From assembly GCF_014696925.1 (NCBI RefSeq), contig NZ_JACJQY010000003.1:62001-126000 (forward strand): DNA of 64,000 nt. The letters run 5' to 3'. This DNA is from Phormidium tenue FACHB-1050 (GTDB lineage: Bacteria; Cyanobacteriota; Cyanobacteriia; Pseudanabaenales; Pseudanabaenaceae). The notes below the pieces were generated by a model. That model was given only the letters and a program-made list of their open reading frames with translations, did no database searches and had not been told where the DNA came from. Made by a program: the position numbers and the translations under genes. Positions 9,435 to 18,452 of this stretch are shown here, in pieces (within the stretch, counting starts at the first letter, position 1; every line of letters begins with the position of its first letter).

Positions 9435-12053
9435 CTAAAGTCTTATAAAAAAGGTGGCTCCTTGATCAGGATATCCTTCAGCCCAAATTGAGCCGCCATG
9501 ACGTTGAACAATCCGTTGCACGATCGCTAAGCCAATGCCCGTACCTTCAAACTCTCTTTCATTATGCAATCTTTGAAAAGCACCAAAGAGTTTATCTGCA
9601 TATTCCATTTGAAAGCCTACGCCATTATCTTTAATTCTAATGGTTTGATCTGGCAAGCTATCAATTTGGATGTAAGGTTGAGGTTGGTTACGGCTAAATT
9701 TTAGGGCATTGCTAATCAGGTTGTGGAAAACTTGTTGTAGAAGTGTAGGATCGCCAACTGTAGTGGGCAAGTCACCGATCTCAAATTTGGCTAACGGATT
9801 GTGGTGAAGATCAGTACGAAGGATCTCGATCGTTTCATCAACTAGGGTGCGGATGGAGATCTCAGTGGCTTCTAATGGTCGCCGTCCATAACGAGAGAGG
9901 GTAAGTAGTCCATCGATCAGATGAGCCATCTTTTGGCTACTGCTCTCAATTACTTGGAGATAGTGAGCTACTTTCGCATCATTCAGAGCTTCATGGTTTT
10001 TTAGGCGTTGTTGTAGAGCATTGACAAATCCATGCATGTGGCGCAATGGTGCTCGCAGATCATGGGAGACAGAATAGCTAAAGGATTCTAATTCGCGATT
10101 AGTATTGGCTAATTGGTTAGCTGTTTGGATGATTTTGGCTTCGGCAAGTTTACGATCGCTGATATCAGTTACTCGTACTAGATTAATCGTCCGTCCCCCC
10201 ACTGTAATGGGCTTAACGGCAAGATTCCCCCAAAAGTAGTCACCTTTGAGGGTTACATATTCAAGTTCTCGGCTCCAAAAGTCTTTGGTTTCCAGTTCTA
10301 GATCAATCGACTTAAGTTCTGCATCAGAAAATTGCGATCGCAGAAGTGTATGTCCTTCGATACCAATGAGATCTGATTTAGTAGCAGCAGCAAAGAGTCT
10401 TACGGCGGGATGGTTACAGTCTGTGGTGAGTAATGTTTGAGGATCAACCAGAAACAGTGCATCAGTGGATTCGTTAAACAAGGCTTCGCGCAAATCTCGA
10501 CTACGAGTTAGCTCAGCTTCGGCAAGCTTTTGGGCTGTAACATCCATAGCTGTGCCGATAATGTGAGTCAATTGACCTGAGCTGTTATAAATCATTTCAC
10601 CCCTAGCCAGAACATAGATCAATGTGCCATTGGGTTGAATGAGCCGATGCTCAAGATCGTAGGATTGATGCAATTGCACCGCAGCTTGTACAACCTTGTC
10701 AAAATGCTCCCAATCATCTGGATGAATATAGAGCCGCAATTGCTCATAGGTTGGTGGATGAGCGCTAGGTTCTAGTCCATAAATACGAAAAACTTCATCT
10801 GACCATGTGAGAATACCCGTATCAGTCTCATATTCCCAACTGCCAATTTTGCCAATTCGCTGGGCGGTTTTGAGGTGAGTATCACTTTTTCGTAAACGTT
10901 CTTCGGCTAACTTCCGCGCTGTAATATCAAAATTAATCCCCACAAAACGTTGAGGATCGCCTTGAGCATTGCGCTGCACCAAAGCATAGGCTTTGAGATA
11001 GCGAATATTGCCGTTGGGTAAGACAATCCGAAATTCGGGTTCGTAATCTTGTTCACCATTAAGAGCCTTTTGCACGGCTGCTTCGACAAATGGGCGATCG
11101 CTAGGATGAACACGACTTGCCCAAGCTAAATAAACATCAGCAAATTGATCAGGATTAACTCCATAAAGTTCATAGGTGCGCTCATCCCAAAAGAGACAAT
11201 TGTGGGCAATATCCCATTCCCAAATACCGATCGCGGCTGACTTCAGGGCTAGGGTCAAACGATCAGTGAGATTTTGAAGTTGTTGCTTGATTATTTGGCG
11301 ATCGGTCACATCACGCACAATTACCAATAGCTCGTCCTCACAGTAAGGGGCAATCCGCACCTCTTCGTGTACAGTTTTGCCAAACTTAGTGAGTTGATGC
11401 TCATAAATCTGGACTTCTCCTGTGGCGATCGCCTTCTCATACAGTTGTAGTTGGGCAGTTAGGGTCTCTGAGGATAAAACTTCAGAAATATGATGTTTGA
11501 TTGGAATATATTTTGACTGGTCGTAGTTTGAGGGCAGAATACACTGCACACAGGTTCCGTCAGGCTTAAGCAGCAATAACAGATCTGGAAGAGCCTGGAG
11601 AATCGCCCGATTACGGGCTTCACTTTTGTGCAAATCCGCATCTGAGTTTTGGCGATCGCTAATACTAATATCGCTAATCTCATTGGCGATCGCATCTAGC
11701 CGAATGGGAATTCCTGAAGAATCTTTAAATACTTTTAACCTTGCAGAGAAACAGCGCACTTCCCCATTAAGCGGCTGAATACGATAGGTAATTTGGGATG
11801 ATCCTGTTTTTTGGGCTTGTGCGATCGCCCGTTGCATTTTCGCCTGATCATCAATGGCTATCAGATCCAGCCATAAATAACCATTGTCCAGCAGATCATC
11901 ACAGGAGCATTGATAAATTTCGGCAGCCGCAGCATTAAAATATAGCGCCGTGAGACTGGGCAAAGCCAACGACCAGATGAGATCGTCAAAGCTATCCATG
12001 ATCTCAGCTAGCAAGTTGTCAGGAGGAATGATGGATTCTTGGGCATGACGCAT
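9435..12053 (-). CDS. Multi-PAS sensor histidine kinase
   Basis: An 872-residue, apparently soluble kinase. About five PAS/PAC-type sensory segments fill residues 10-640; repeated signatures include YRIQPLNGEVRCFSARL, FRIVLPNGNIRYLKAYAL and HRLIQPNGTLIYVLARG. The kinase core has the H-box SVSHDLRAPLRH (His664), the N-box NLISNALKF (778-786), DNGVGF (809-814) and GTGIGLAIVQRIV (837-849). No membrane segment is seen, so it probably senses a cytoplasmic ligand, redox or light cue; the cue cannot be read from sequence. This kinase type commonly pairs with an Rcp1-like receiver, and one is encoded just downstream. Confidence 0.9.
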   Translation of the reverse strand: MRHAQESIIPPDNLLAEIMDSFDDLIWSLALPSLTALYFNAAAAEIYQCSCDDLLDNGYLWLDLIAIDDQAKMQRAIAQAQKTGSSQITYRIQPLNGEVRCFSARLKVFKDSSGIPIRLDAIANEISDISISDRQNSDADLHKSEARNRAILQALPDLLLLLKPDGTCVQCILPSNYDQSKYIPIKHHISEVLSSETLTAQLQLYEKAIATGEVQIYEHQLTKFGKTVHEEVRIAPYCEDELLVIVRDVTDRQIIKQQLQNLTDRLTLALKSAAIGIWEWDIAHNCLFWDERTYELYGVNPDQFADVYLAWASRVHPSDRPFVEAAVQKALNGEQDYEPEFRIVLPNGNIRYLKAYALVQRNAQGDPQRFVGINFDITARKLAEERLRKSDTHLKTAQRIGKIGSWEYETDTGILTWSDEVFRIYGLEPSAHPPTYEQLRLYIHPDDWEHFDKVVQAAVQLHQSYDLEHRLIQPNGTLIYVLARGEMIYNSSGQLTHIIGTAMDVTAQKLAEAELTRSRDLREALFNESTDALFLVDPQTLLTTDCNHPAVRLFAAATKSDLIGIEGHTLLRSQFSDAELKSIDLELETKDFWSRELEYVTLKGDYFWGNLAVKPITVGGRTINLVRVTDISDRKLAEAKIIQTANQLANTNRELESFSYSVSHDLRAPLRHMHGFVNALQQRLKNHEALNDAKVAHYLQVIESSSQKMAHLIDGLLTLSRYGRRPLEATEISIRTLVDETIEILRTDLHHNPLAKFEIGDLPTTVGDPTLLQQVFHNLISNALKFSRNQPQPYIQIDSLPDQTIRIKDNGVGFQMEYADKLFGAFQRLHNEREFEGTGIGLAIVQRIVQRHGGSIWAEGYPDQGATFFIRL

Positions 12054-12092
12054 GAGGCTAGCCCTCCACTAGAAAGTTTTAAAAAAACTATC

Positions 12093-12179
12093 TATAGCAA
12101 CCAAAGGTTTGCTTAGGACATAAAACCTAAAATACAAGTAGCGGCGCTTCGCACCGCTACTTGTATTTGCATTGCTATA
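12093..12179. repeat. Family B palindromic element (B5), short version
   Basis: Ends TATAGCAA (12093-12100) and TTGCTATA (12172-12179). The interior has GGTTTGCTTAGGACATAAAACC, then ATACAAGTAGCGG and its complement around GCGCTTCGCAC. The right outer part is deleted relative to B3 and B4. Confidence 0.65.
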
Positions 12180-12212
12180 AAAATACTTGATTTGACTCAA
12201 GATTTTACTATA

Positions 12213-12267
12213 AAAGCTTAAAAACCTATAGCGCACGCGCCGCGTGCGCTATAGGTTTTTAAGCTTT
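12213..12267 (-). terminator. Near-loopless 55-bp palindrome overlapping the glmM stop codon
   Basis: AAAGCTTAAAAACCTATAGC and CGCACGCG continue into an exact mirror complement ending in AAGCTTT. The stop codon of glmM (12259-12261) and its last codons lie inside the right arm. It probably acts as the glmM terminator. Its near-perfect symmetry is unusual for a sequence that is partly coding. Confidence 0.55.
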
Positions 12268-13644
12268 GACAAACTGCTTTTCGATGAGTCCTGTCAAACT
12301 ATTTGTCCAATGCTGCGCCAAATCAAGAGTCTCAGCTTCCACCATGACTCGCATCAACGGCTCTGTACCAGAGGCTCGGACTAGAATCCGACCCCGATCG
12401 CCTAAATCCTGTTCGGCTAAAGCGATCACTTGCACTAATGCATCACAGGTCTGCCAATTGCGGCGTAGTTCGCGATCTTCGACACGCACATTTTTGAGCA
12501 ATTGGGGATAAGGATGGAAGCTCTGATCCATGAGTTCAGCAAGAGGAGCTTTTTGTTTCGCCAAAGCCGCAAGGTGCAATGCTGCAAGTAAACCATCACC
12601 ACTAACGGCATAGTGCCGACATAGTACATGTCCTGACTGTTCGCCACCGAGCATTGCACCCGATCGCACCATTTCGGCATGGACATATTGATCTCCCACA
12701 TCGGTGCGGACTAAGTTACCGCCAAGTTTTTGCCATGCGCGTTCAAAGCCGAGATTTGCCATCACGGTGGTGACGATCGCACTGTTGGGGAGTTGATTAT
12801 TTTCGAGTAACTCCTGTCCCCACAGGTACAGGATGTAATCACCATCAACCACCCGTCCATTACTATCGACCGCTAAGACGCGATCGGCATCACCATCAAA
12901 GGCAAAGCCCATATCTGCGCCATGTTCTTTGACAGCAGCACGTAGAGGTTCCAGATGGGTAGAGCCACAATTGACATTAATGCGATCGCCATCGGGTTCT
13001 TGGTGTAAGCAAATTACCTCTGCGCCTAAGTTGCGAAATACTTCCAAGGAGACGCGCGTTGCTGAACCATAGGCTAGATCCAATACTACTTTTAAGCCGC
13101 TTAAATCCGTAGCGATTGAGGATTGCAAAGACTCTTGATAATCAGAAATTAAATGCGCCTTTTCGTGATACTTGCCCCAATCCGTAGAGGAATTAACCAG
13201 ATCCGCATGAAGCCGTGATTCTAAAAGTTTTTCGATCGCCTGTTGAGTCTCACCACAAAGCTTTGCACCATTATCACCAAAGAACTTAATACCGTTATCT
13301 TCAGGTGGATTATGGCTCGCCGAAATCATTACACCGCCAAAGATTTCTGGGGAGTTGGCGGTAAGATAGGCGATCGCAGGTGTAGGACATAGCCCAATAT
13401 GCCAGACATCCCAACCCGCTGCCGTTAACCCTGCGGAAATTGCCGATGAGAGCATGTCGCCCGATGTCCGCGAGTCTTGCCCGATCGCGATTACATTTGC
13501 ACTTTGGGTCTGATTTATAGCCCGATCAAGCTCAACCCGCTCTTTTAAAATTTTGCCTGCACTAATCCCAACCTCAAGCGCCAGTGGGGCTGTTAAAAAA
13601 CTCCCAACATGCCCACGAATACCATCTGTCCCAAACAATTTCAT
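12259..13644 (-). CDS. glmM: Phosphoglucosamine mutase
   Basis: A 461-residue enzyme that converts glucosamine-6-phosphate to glucosamine-1-phosphate for peptidoglycan and lipopolysaccharide precursors. Seen: N-terminal [10 protein letters not shown] (2-11), the phosphoserine loop [19 protein letters not shown] (Ser110), the metal loop [14 protein letters not shown] (about 250-263) and the phosphate-binding [15 protein letters not shown] near the C-terminus. Length and motif order match GlmM rather than a phosphomannomutase. It is a single gene with repeats on both sides. Its last codons are part of a long palindrome. Confidence 0.95.
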   Translation of the reverse strand: MKLFGTDGIRGHVGSFLTAPLALEVGISAGKILKERVELDRAINQTQSANVIAIGQDSRTSGDMLSSAISAGLTAAGWDVWHIGLCPTPAIAYLTANSPEIFGGVMISASHNPPEDNGIKFFGDNGAKLCGETQQAIEKLLESRLHADLVNSSTDWGKYHEKAHLISDYQESLQSSIATDLSGLKVVLDLAYGSATRVSLEVFRNLGAEVICLHQEPDGDRINVNCGSTHLEPLRAAVKEHGADMGFAFDGDADRVLAVDSNGRVVDGDYILYLWGQELLENNQLPNSAIVTTVMANLGFERAWQKLGGNLVRTDVGDQYVHAEMVRSGAMLGGEQSGHVLCRHYAVSGDGLLAALHLAALAKQKAPLAELMDQSFHPYPQLLKNVRVEDRELRRNWQTCDALVQVIALAEQDLGDRGRILVRASGTEPLMRVMVEAETLDLAQHWTNSLTGLIEKQFVKA

Positions 13645-13711
13645 AAATATGTCTCCTCACACATTACATATTAGAAAGCCTTTATAGCATTTACCAATCT
13701 AGTGAAGTATG

Positions 13712-13746
13712 GGTTAGTTTCCCCGCCTTTGGCGGGGAAACTAACC
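13712..13746. repeat. GC-rich hairpin downstream of the TPR-methyltransferase gene
   Basis: GGTTAGTTTCCCCGCC (13712-13727) is perfectly complementary to GGCGGGGAAACTAACC (13731-13746), with a TTT loop. It lies between the glmM start and the stop of the neighbouring gene, and may act as a terminator. Confidence 0.55.
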
Positions 13747-13776
13747 TTTGTACCTCGCTTGCTTGAAAAGCGCTAT

Positions 13777-13808
13777 ATACCAATTCACGAAAGTGTGACA
13801 ACACTTTT
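13777..13808. repeat. Half of a family A element (A4) touching a stop codon
   Basis: ATACCAATTCACGAAAGTGTGACAACACTTTT is the left end of family A. It stops exactly where the TPR-methyltransferase gene ends (13809), so the rest of the element is missing, or the gene's 3' end was reshaped by the insertion. Confidence 0.55.
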
Positions 13809-15323
13809 CTACTCACTCAACTTTAAATCAATGTAGGTGGTATCGTGGCTGGCTAATACTACTACTTCCTGCCCAGCATGAACAACGTTAGGCGGATCGA
13901 CAATATGTACAGCCTGCATCCAGCAAGTATCTTGACTCAAGGGGCTGGTATCCAGATAAATCTCATCATCTAGCCATAAACGGAACCAGAAAGCGATCGC
14001 ATGGCAATTTCCATTTTGCGTAATCTGGACAGCTATCTTGCGATTTTCAGGCTCGATATTAGCCCCGCAGAAGTCAAACTCAAATACCTCAAAAGGCTGA
14101 CAGAGGATTTTATGTTTGAAGTTACACAAAAATAATTGCAAGTAATCTTCTTTTTTGGAAAAAGTATTAAACAAACTCAGATCAAAACCAGACACCATAT
14201 TCACACGATCCGTATGAAATACATCCTGACTATCAACCAAAGCTGCATATACAGTTGCTGCCCTAGGAATAATCTTGGCACTGGGTTTCAGTAAGTGCTC
14301 ACGGGCGTGACGAATAGAAGGGACTGCGTACTCTGCTAAGAGTCCCACATCAAAAATTTCGCTGACTAAGATATCGGCAGGTTCGGCTAAATCCTCACCG
14401 ACTTTTAAATCATCAGATAGTTTATTAAACGTAGTAATCTGTTGACTGTAGCCATTAGCCTCCACAATTTGTCGAGCTATATTAGCGATTACATTCACCT
14501 TTTCACAGGTATATACTTGCTTTGCACCAGCCCTTGCAGCCATAAGGGCTAGTAATCCAGAGCCAGAACCAATATCTAAAACTATAGAATCAGGCTTGAC
14601 TAGTTTTTGTAAGGTCTTTTCATAGCAATCATTGCGGTAGGTATCATTCATCATTGGGAAATGCCAACGTGGTACGAACCTGTTGTAGATTTTGTTCAAC
14701 TTCTGAGAAAGTTCTGGCAAATTGGGATTTATGGTATAGGCTTTTTCATAACAAGTAATCGCTTCTTCAAACTGACCTTGTAATGCTAGACAATTACCAA
14801 TATTGCAATAGGCTTCGGCATATTCGGGTTTATGAACAAGCGCATTTTGAAAATATTGTATAGATGCCGCATAGTTACATCGGTTATATTCGATGTTGCC
14901 TAACTCTAGAAAGGATTCAGCCAATTCTGGATTAATCTCTAGACATTTGTGAAATGCCAATTCGGCTGCATTAATCTGTAATTGATCACGCAGGAAATAC
15001 CCATAATGAAGATAGAATACTGCGTATTCAGCTTCTATTTCTAAGGTTTCTTGATAGTAAGTAAATGCTTCATCTAATGCATTAGAACTATCTTCATTAC
15101 TATTAGAAATATTTGAAGAGGATGTGACTAAAATATTGCTAGGATCATAATTCTCTGCGGCGTACTGATGTCGGATATCAATAGCTCGAACATAAGCTGC
15201 GATCGCTTCTTCCCAATTCGCTTGACTATAACAAGCTCTTGCTAGATGCAGCCATGCCTGATCATCAGAGGGTTTTACTTCAGCTTCTTGTTTAAGGGAT
15301 TTCACAGAGTTTGCTTCAAGCAT
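13809..15323 (-). CDS. TPR-repeat protein fused to an arginine-methyltransferase-like domain
   Basis: A 504-residue two-part protein. Residues 20-215 contain tetratricopeptide repeats, clearest at 100-205 (for example AEAYCNIGNCLALQGQFEEA). Residues 230-500 resemble protein arginine methyltransferases: motif I VLDIGSGSGLLAL (248-260), an acidic SAM contact YTCEK (271-275), and SEIFDVGLLAE (321-331), which matches the double-Glu loop (SE...GE) of PRMT7-like enzymes. The C-terminal half is beta-rich, as in the PRMT barrel. The TPR part probably selects a protein partner. The substrate is unknown, and methylation of protein arginine in cyanobacteria by this protein is an inference. Confidence 0.75.
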   Translation of the reverse strand: MLEANSVKSLKQEAEVKPSDDQAWLHLARACYSQANWEEAIAAYVRAIDIRHQYAAENYDPSNILVTSSSNISNSNEDSSNALDEAFTYYQETLEIEAEYAVFYLHYGYFLRDQLQINAAELAFHKCLEINPELAESFLELGNIEYNRCNYAASIQYFQNALVHKPEYAEAYCNIGNCLALQGQFEEAITCYEKAYTINPNLPELSQKLNKIYNRFVPRWHFPMMNDTYRNDCYEKTLQKLVKPDSIVLDIGSGSGLLALMAARAGAKQVYTCEKVNVIANIARQIVEANGYSQQITTFNKLSDDLKVGEDLAEPADILVSEIFDVGLLAEYAVPSIRHAREHLLKPSAKIIPRAATVYAALVDSQDVFHTDRVNMVSGFDLSLFNTFSKKEDYLQLFLCNFKHKILCQPFEVFEFDFCGANIEPENRKIAVQITQNGNCHAIAFWFRLWLDDEIYLDTSPLSQDTCWMQAVHIVDPPNVVHAGQEVVVLASHDTTYIDLKLSE

Positions 15324-15350
15324 ATTTACTCAAAATTAAATATTAAAAAT

Positions 15351-15381
15351 AAAAAATGGCTCAAGACTTGAGCCATTTTTT
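15351..15381 (-). terminator. Intrinsic terminator of clpP
   Basis: AAAAAATGGCTCAA pairs with TTGAGCCATTTTTT around a GAC loop. On the minus strand the stem is followed by TTTTTTATTTTT. It starts 14 bp after the clpP stop. Confidence 0.8.
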
Positions 15382-15394
15382 ACAATACTAAGTA

Positions 15395-15991
15395 CTAAGT
15401 AGCAACTTCAAATTTTGGGCGTTGGGTCACAACTTCGTCGATTAACCCATAATTTTTAGCTTCATCAGGAGCCATAAAGAAATCGCGATCGGTGTCTTCA
15501 GCAATGCGTTCAATCGGCTGTCCCGTATGGAAAGCCATCAACTCATTAAGCCGATTCTTGTGATACAGGATTTCCTTGGCTTGGATTTCGATATCCGTCG
15601 CTTGTCCCTGTGCGCCACCAAGGGGCTGGTGAATCATGATGCGTGTATGGGGCAAAGATAGTCTTTTACCCTTTGCGCCACCTGTGAGCAAGAAAGCGCC
15701 CATACTCGCCGCTAGTCCCACACAAATAGTGGAAACATCAGGTCGAATGTGCTGCATCGTATCGTAAATAGCCATGCCTGCGGTCACAGAGCCACCAGGG
15801 GAGTTGATATATAAGAAAATATCTTTTTCGGGATCATCGGCTTCGAGAAAAAGCAACTGAGCAACGATGATATTAGAAATACTGTCGTCAACCTGTTGCC
15901 CCAAAAATACGATCCGCTCCCGCAGTAGACGCGAAAAAATGTCAAAGGCTCTTTCGCCACGACCAGACTGTTCAATTACGGTTGGGATCAT
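15395..15991 (-). CDS. clpP: ATP-dependent Clp protease proteolytic subunit
   Basis: A 198-residue serine protease subunit that forms the ClpP tetradecamer and degrades proteins delivered by Clp ATPases. The catalytic triad is visible as Ser96 (GLAASMGAF), His121 (MIHQPLGG) and Asp170 (DTDRDFFM), with the same spacing as in E. coli ClpP. The segment [12 protein letters not shown] (61-72) is the oxyanion/handle region. ATG at 15991. Cyanobacteria usually carry several clpP paralogues, and this one is not next to clpX or clpR, so the paralogue number is not assigned. A clear terminator follows. Confidence 0.95.
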   Translation of the reverse strand: MIPTVIEQSGRGERAFDIFSRLLRERIVFLGQQVDDSISNIIVAQLLFLEADDPEKDIFLYINSPGGSVTAGMAIYDTMQHIRPDVSTICVGLAASMGAFLLTGGAKGKRLSLPHTRIMIHQPLGGAQGQATDIEIQAKEILYHKNRLNELMAFHTGQPIERIAEDTDRDFFMAPDEAKNYGLIDEVVTQRPKFEVAT

Positions 15992-16115
15992 AGTTTATCT
16001 TTACGGTTTACTCTCATCATATTGTACTGATATGTCATAAAAGCTAACCGTTGTCTCTATTCGGATTTCACCCCGCAAATATATTGCTTTATGATCATGC
16101 ACAACCCAGTAATAT

Positions 16116-16156
16116 AAAAGAGCAAGTGGGCGCTTTGCGCCCACTTGCTCTTTTAT
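16116..16156. repeat. Perfect hairpin, GCTTTGC core
   Basis: TAAAAGAGCAAGTGGGCGC is exactly complementary to its partner across TTT. It directly adjoins a family B element, so the two may have moved or formed together. Confidence 0.6.
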
Positions 16157-16269
16157 AGCTATAGCCATCTGTATCAGGACAAATCAAAACCCGAATAGTG
16201 TGAGGCGGCGCGAAGCGCCGCCTCACACTATTCGGGTTTTATGTCCTAACAAGAATGACGACAGCTATA
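16154..16269. repeat. Family B palindromic element (B6)
   Basis: A near-identical second copy of B1 (4557-4672): TATAGCTAT start, ACAGCTATA end, and the same GTGTGAGGCGGCGCGAAGCG centre. CCCAAATAG of B1 is CCCGAATAG here, and the matching change in the other arm (CTATTCGGG) keeps the stem paired. Confidence 0.75.
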
Positions 16270-16360
16270 TATTATCTAAATAAGATTTTGAGTATTGGTC
16301 AAACGAACAGCTTATTTACCGCTCAAGTCAATATTCTTAAAATAAACTTTTGACTATCCA

Positions 16361-16855
16361 CTAGTTGATAATATATTTTTGCCACTCGTCATGATTTCCC
16401 GATCGCAGATATTTTGTGACCTCGAAATGTAAACCACTGTGGGGACGGCGTGGCTGCTTGCGTAGTGGCATAGAAGCTTCTTTGGGAGTGCGATTGCCTT
16501 TTTTGACATTGCAACGGACACAGGCGGTAATAATATTGTCCCAACTATCACCACCTCCACGCGATCGCGGTAACACATGATCCAGCGTCAGATCATCGCC
16601 CGTATGCCCACAGTATTGACAGGAATGAGCATCACGGTGCAGGATATTACGACGGGTAAGCGGAATTTCTTTGTAGGGAATGCTGATATATTGCAGCATT
16701 CGGATTACCGTGGGCAATGGCATCCCAGGATAGATCATCTTGCCATTATGTTCTACTTGCTCAGCCTTGCCTTTTATAACCAACACAATAGCTCGCTGCC
16801 AATTTGTAATGTTCAGCGGTTCATAGGATGCATTTAGTACAAGGACTTTTGCCAT
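16361..16855 (-). CDS. HNH endonuclease family protein
   Basis: A 164-residue protein. The N-terminal half (AKVLVLNASYEPLNITNWQRA...) is conserved in a small HNH group widespread in cyanobacteria. The HNH centre is CQYCG, LTLDHVLPRSRGG, then N and CVRCN: two CxxC zinc pairs flanking the metal-binding DH and N. It is likely a DNA-cutting or DNA-binding protein; its role is not known to me. I chose the ATG at 16855 (MAKVLVL) because it matches the usual family start. ATG at 16861 is also possible. It stands alone, with a repeat-rich gap downstream. Confidence 0.8.
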   Translation of the reverse strand: MAKVLVLNASYEPLNITNWQRAIVLVIKGKAEQVEHNGKMIYPGMPLPTVIRMLQYISIPYKEIPLTRRNILHRDAHSCQYCGHTGDDLTLDHVLPRSRGGGDSWDNIITACVRCNVKKGNRTPKEASMPLRKQPRRPHSGLHFEVTKYLRSGNHDEWQKYIIN

Positions 16856-16943
16856 TACCATCAAGCGAACTTACAAGAGATGCTAGCACAGGTAGTCAAA
16901 AATCAGCTAGATAATTCTATATAGATCAGCAATTCTCATTATA

Positions 16944-16998
16944 AATATTGGTTGTGATGAAAGTCAGCCAATGGCTGACTTTCATCACAACCAATATT
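16944..16998 (-). terminator. Long perfect palindrome after the permease gene
   Basis: AATATTGGTTGTGATGAAAG and TCAGCC are mirrored exactly on the right side, giving arms of about 26 bp with a tiny loop. It ends one base before the permease stop codon (17000) and probably terminates the arsenic operon. Confidence 0.6.
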
Positions 16999-16999
16999 G

Positions 17000-17995
17000 C
17001 TACAGCAACAATGCATTGAAAATGTAACCGATGCTGATAATACCAATCGTCATCAACCCAACAAATACAGCTAACAGTTGAGGGCGCAGTACTTTTTTAA
17101 GAATTACTATTTCAGGAAGAGAGAGCGCGGTAACTGCCATCGTGAAAGCTAACACTGTACCCATTGGCATTCCTTTATTAACCAAGGCTTCAGTAATTGG
17201 CATCACTCCTGCGATGTTGGCATAGAGTGGTACACCCAAGACCACCGCGAGAGGAACGGCTAAAGGATTGTGAACTCCTGCATATTTGACAATAAAATCA
17301 GTCGGCACATAACCATGTATTCCTGCACCGATCGCAATGCCAAGTACCACATAAAGCCAAACCGATCGCACAATTTCACTAGATTGAAATCTGCCCTGCT
17401 CAAATCTTTGATTCCAAGTCATGGCAAGTTCGAGGCTGTCTTCATCTTCGATCGCTACACCTTGACGGGATCTTTGCAGTTCCCATACAAATGGCTCTAC
17501 CCATTTTTCGAGTTTGAGCAGTCCGATGATATATCCTGATGCGATCGCTAAGCTCACACCAAAACCGATATACAGCAAAGTTACTTTCAGTCCAAATAGT
17601 CCCCACAACAGAATTACCGCGACTTCATTGACCATGGGTGCAGCCATCAGATAGGAGAAAGTCACACCTAAAGGAACGCCTGCTTCTAAAAATCCAATAA
17701 ACAAGGGAACGGCTGAACAAGAACAAAATGGTGTGACAATGCCGACCATCGCCGCCATGACATTTCCTGCAAAAGTACGCTTTCCTTCTAATAAAGAACG
17801 AACTCTCTCTGGTTCTAAAAAGCTCTGAAATGTGCCAACGATAAAGCTAATCACAATTAGCAAGGTTAAAACTTTCGGCACATCGTAGAGGAAGAAGTGC
17901 AGACTAGATCCTAAATGGGAGACGATTTCTAACCCCAAAAGTTTTGTAACAATCTGCGTCGCTAACCAATCAAAGGGATAGAAAGGATCAAACAT
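17000..17995 (-). CDS. UPF0718/ArsP-type permease in the arsenic locus
   Basis: A 331-residue protein with about eight to ten hydrophobic segments. The motif CSCSAVPLFIGFLEAGVPLG (about 91-110) and the following YLMAAPMVNEVAVILLWGLFG are diagnostic of the DUF318 family (YraQ, ArsP). ArsP members export trivalent organoarsenicals; others have unknown substrates. The gene lies 12 bp after a thioredoxin-like gene, a common pair in bacteria, and downstream of arsJ and an ArsJ-type GAPDH. Its role in metalloid export is inferred from that context. A palindromic terminator follows. Confidence 0.82.
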   Translation of the reverse strand: MFDPFYPFDWLATQIVTKLLGLEIVSHLGSSLHFFLYDVPKVLTLLIVISFIVGTFQSFLEPERVRSLLEGKRTFAGNVMAAMVGIVTPFCSCSAVPLFIGFLEAGVPLGVTFSYLMAAPMVNEVAVILLWGLFGLKVTLLYIGFGVSLAIASGYIIGLLKLEKWVEPFVWELQRSRQGVAIEDEDSLELAMTWNQRFEQGRFQSSEIVRSVWLYVVLGIAIGAGIHGYVPTDFIVKYAGVHNPLAVPLAVVLGVPLYANIAGVMPITEALVNKGMPMGTVLAFTMAVTALSLPEIVILKKVLRPQLLAVFVGLMTIGIISIGYIFNALLL

Positions 17996-18007
17996 AGCTT
18001 TATCTCT

Positions 18008-18250
18008 CTAACTCTGTAATAGCGGTTGGATTTGTTCGGGACTAATTACTTGACCTTTACAGACAACCTTGCCATTGATAGTCATTGCGGGAGTGGACAT
18101 CACTCCACGCATAGCAATTTCCACAGGATCGGTAATATGCAGAACTTCCGCCGTGAGTTTCAGCTTTGCCACAGCTTGTTTGGCATTTGATTCTAACTGT
18201 TGGCACTTTTTACAACCCGTACCCAAAATTTCAATTTTGACCATATCCAT
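18008..18250 (-). CDS. Small thioredoxin-like redox protein (thioredoxin_3 type)
   Basis: An 80-residue protein with a redox pair in LGTGCKKCQQL (Cys14 and Cys17), a cis-proline-type segment STPAMTINGKVVCKG, and overall similarity to 'redox-active disulfide protein 2'. A third cysteine is at VVCKG. It is 12 bp upstream of the permease gene and almost surely cotranscribed with it. The ATG at 18250 has a GGAGCG ribosome site. A tight inverted repeat resembling the arsR-region operator lies directly upstream (18268-18291), so the thioredoxin-permease pair may have its own ArsR-controlled promoter. Confidence 0.85.
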   Translation of the reverse strand: MDMVKIEILGTGCKKCQQLESNAKQAVAKLKLTAEVLHITDPVEIAMRGVMSTPAMTINGKVVCKGQVISPEQIQPLLQS

Positions 18251-18267
18251 AACGCGCTCCCTAATAT

Positions 18268-18291
18268 ATCGATGTATATCAATATATTGAT
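18268..18291. promoter_or_regulatory. Candidate ArsR operator upstream of the thioredoxin-permease pair
   Basis: ATCGAT-GTAT-ATCAAT followed by AT-ATTGAT forms overlapping dyads. The spacing (6-4-6) and half-site ATTGAT/ATCAAT match the perfect dyad at 20920-20935 next to arsR. Confidence 0.5.
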
Positions 18292-18452
18292 TATAGGAGC
18301 AATAAATATATAAACCTGATTTCGTTACAATTCCTACATATGACTTTCTAGCTTTTTATAGTAAATCCGAGTCAATTAGATTTGTAGGCGTATTTATATT
18401 GCTCCAGCTAACTTAAAAGCAAGATTGGAACTGTAATCAGGAGGCGATCGCA

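Larger units (their letters stand above)
15992..16360. other. Intergenic region clpP/HNH gene (369 bp)
   Basis: It contains a perfect hairpin at 16116-16156 (arms AAAAGAGCAAGTGGGCGC, core GCTTTGC) and a full family B element at 16154-16269. The clpP promoter should lie in 15992-16110. No gene is seen. Confidence 0.6.
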
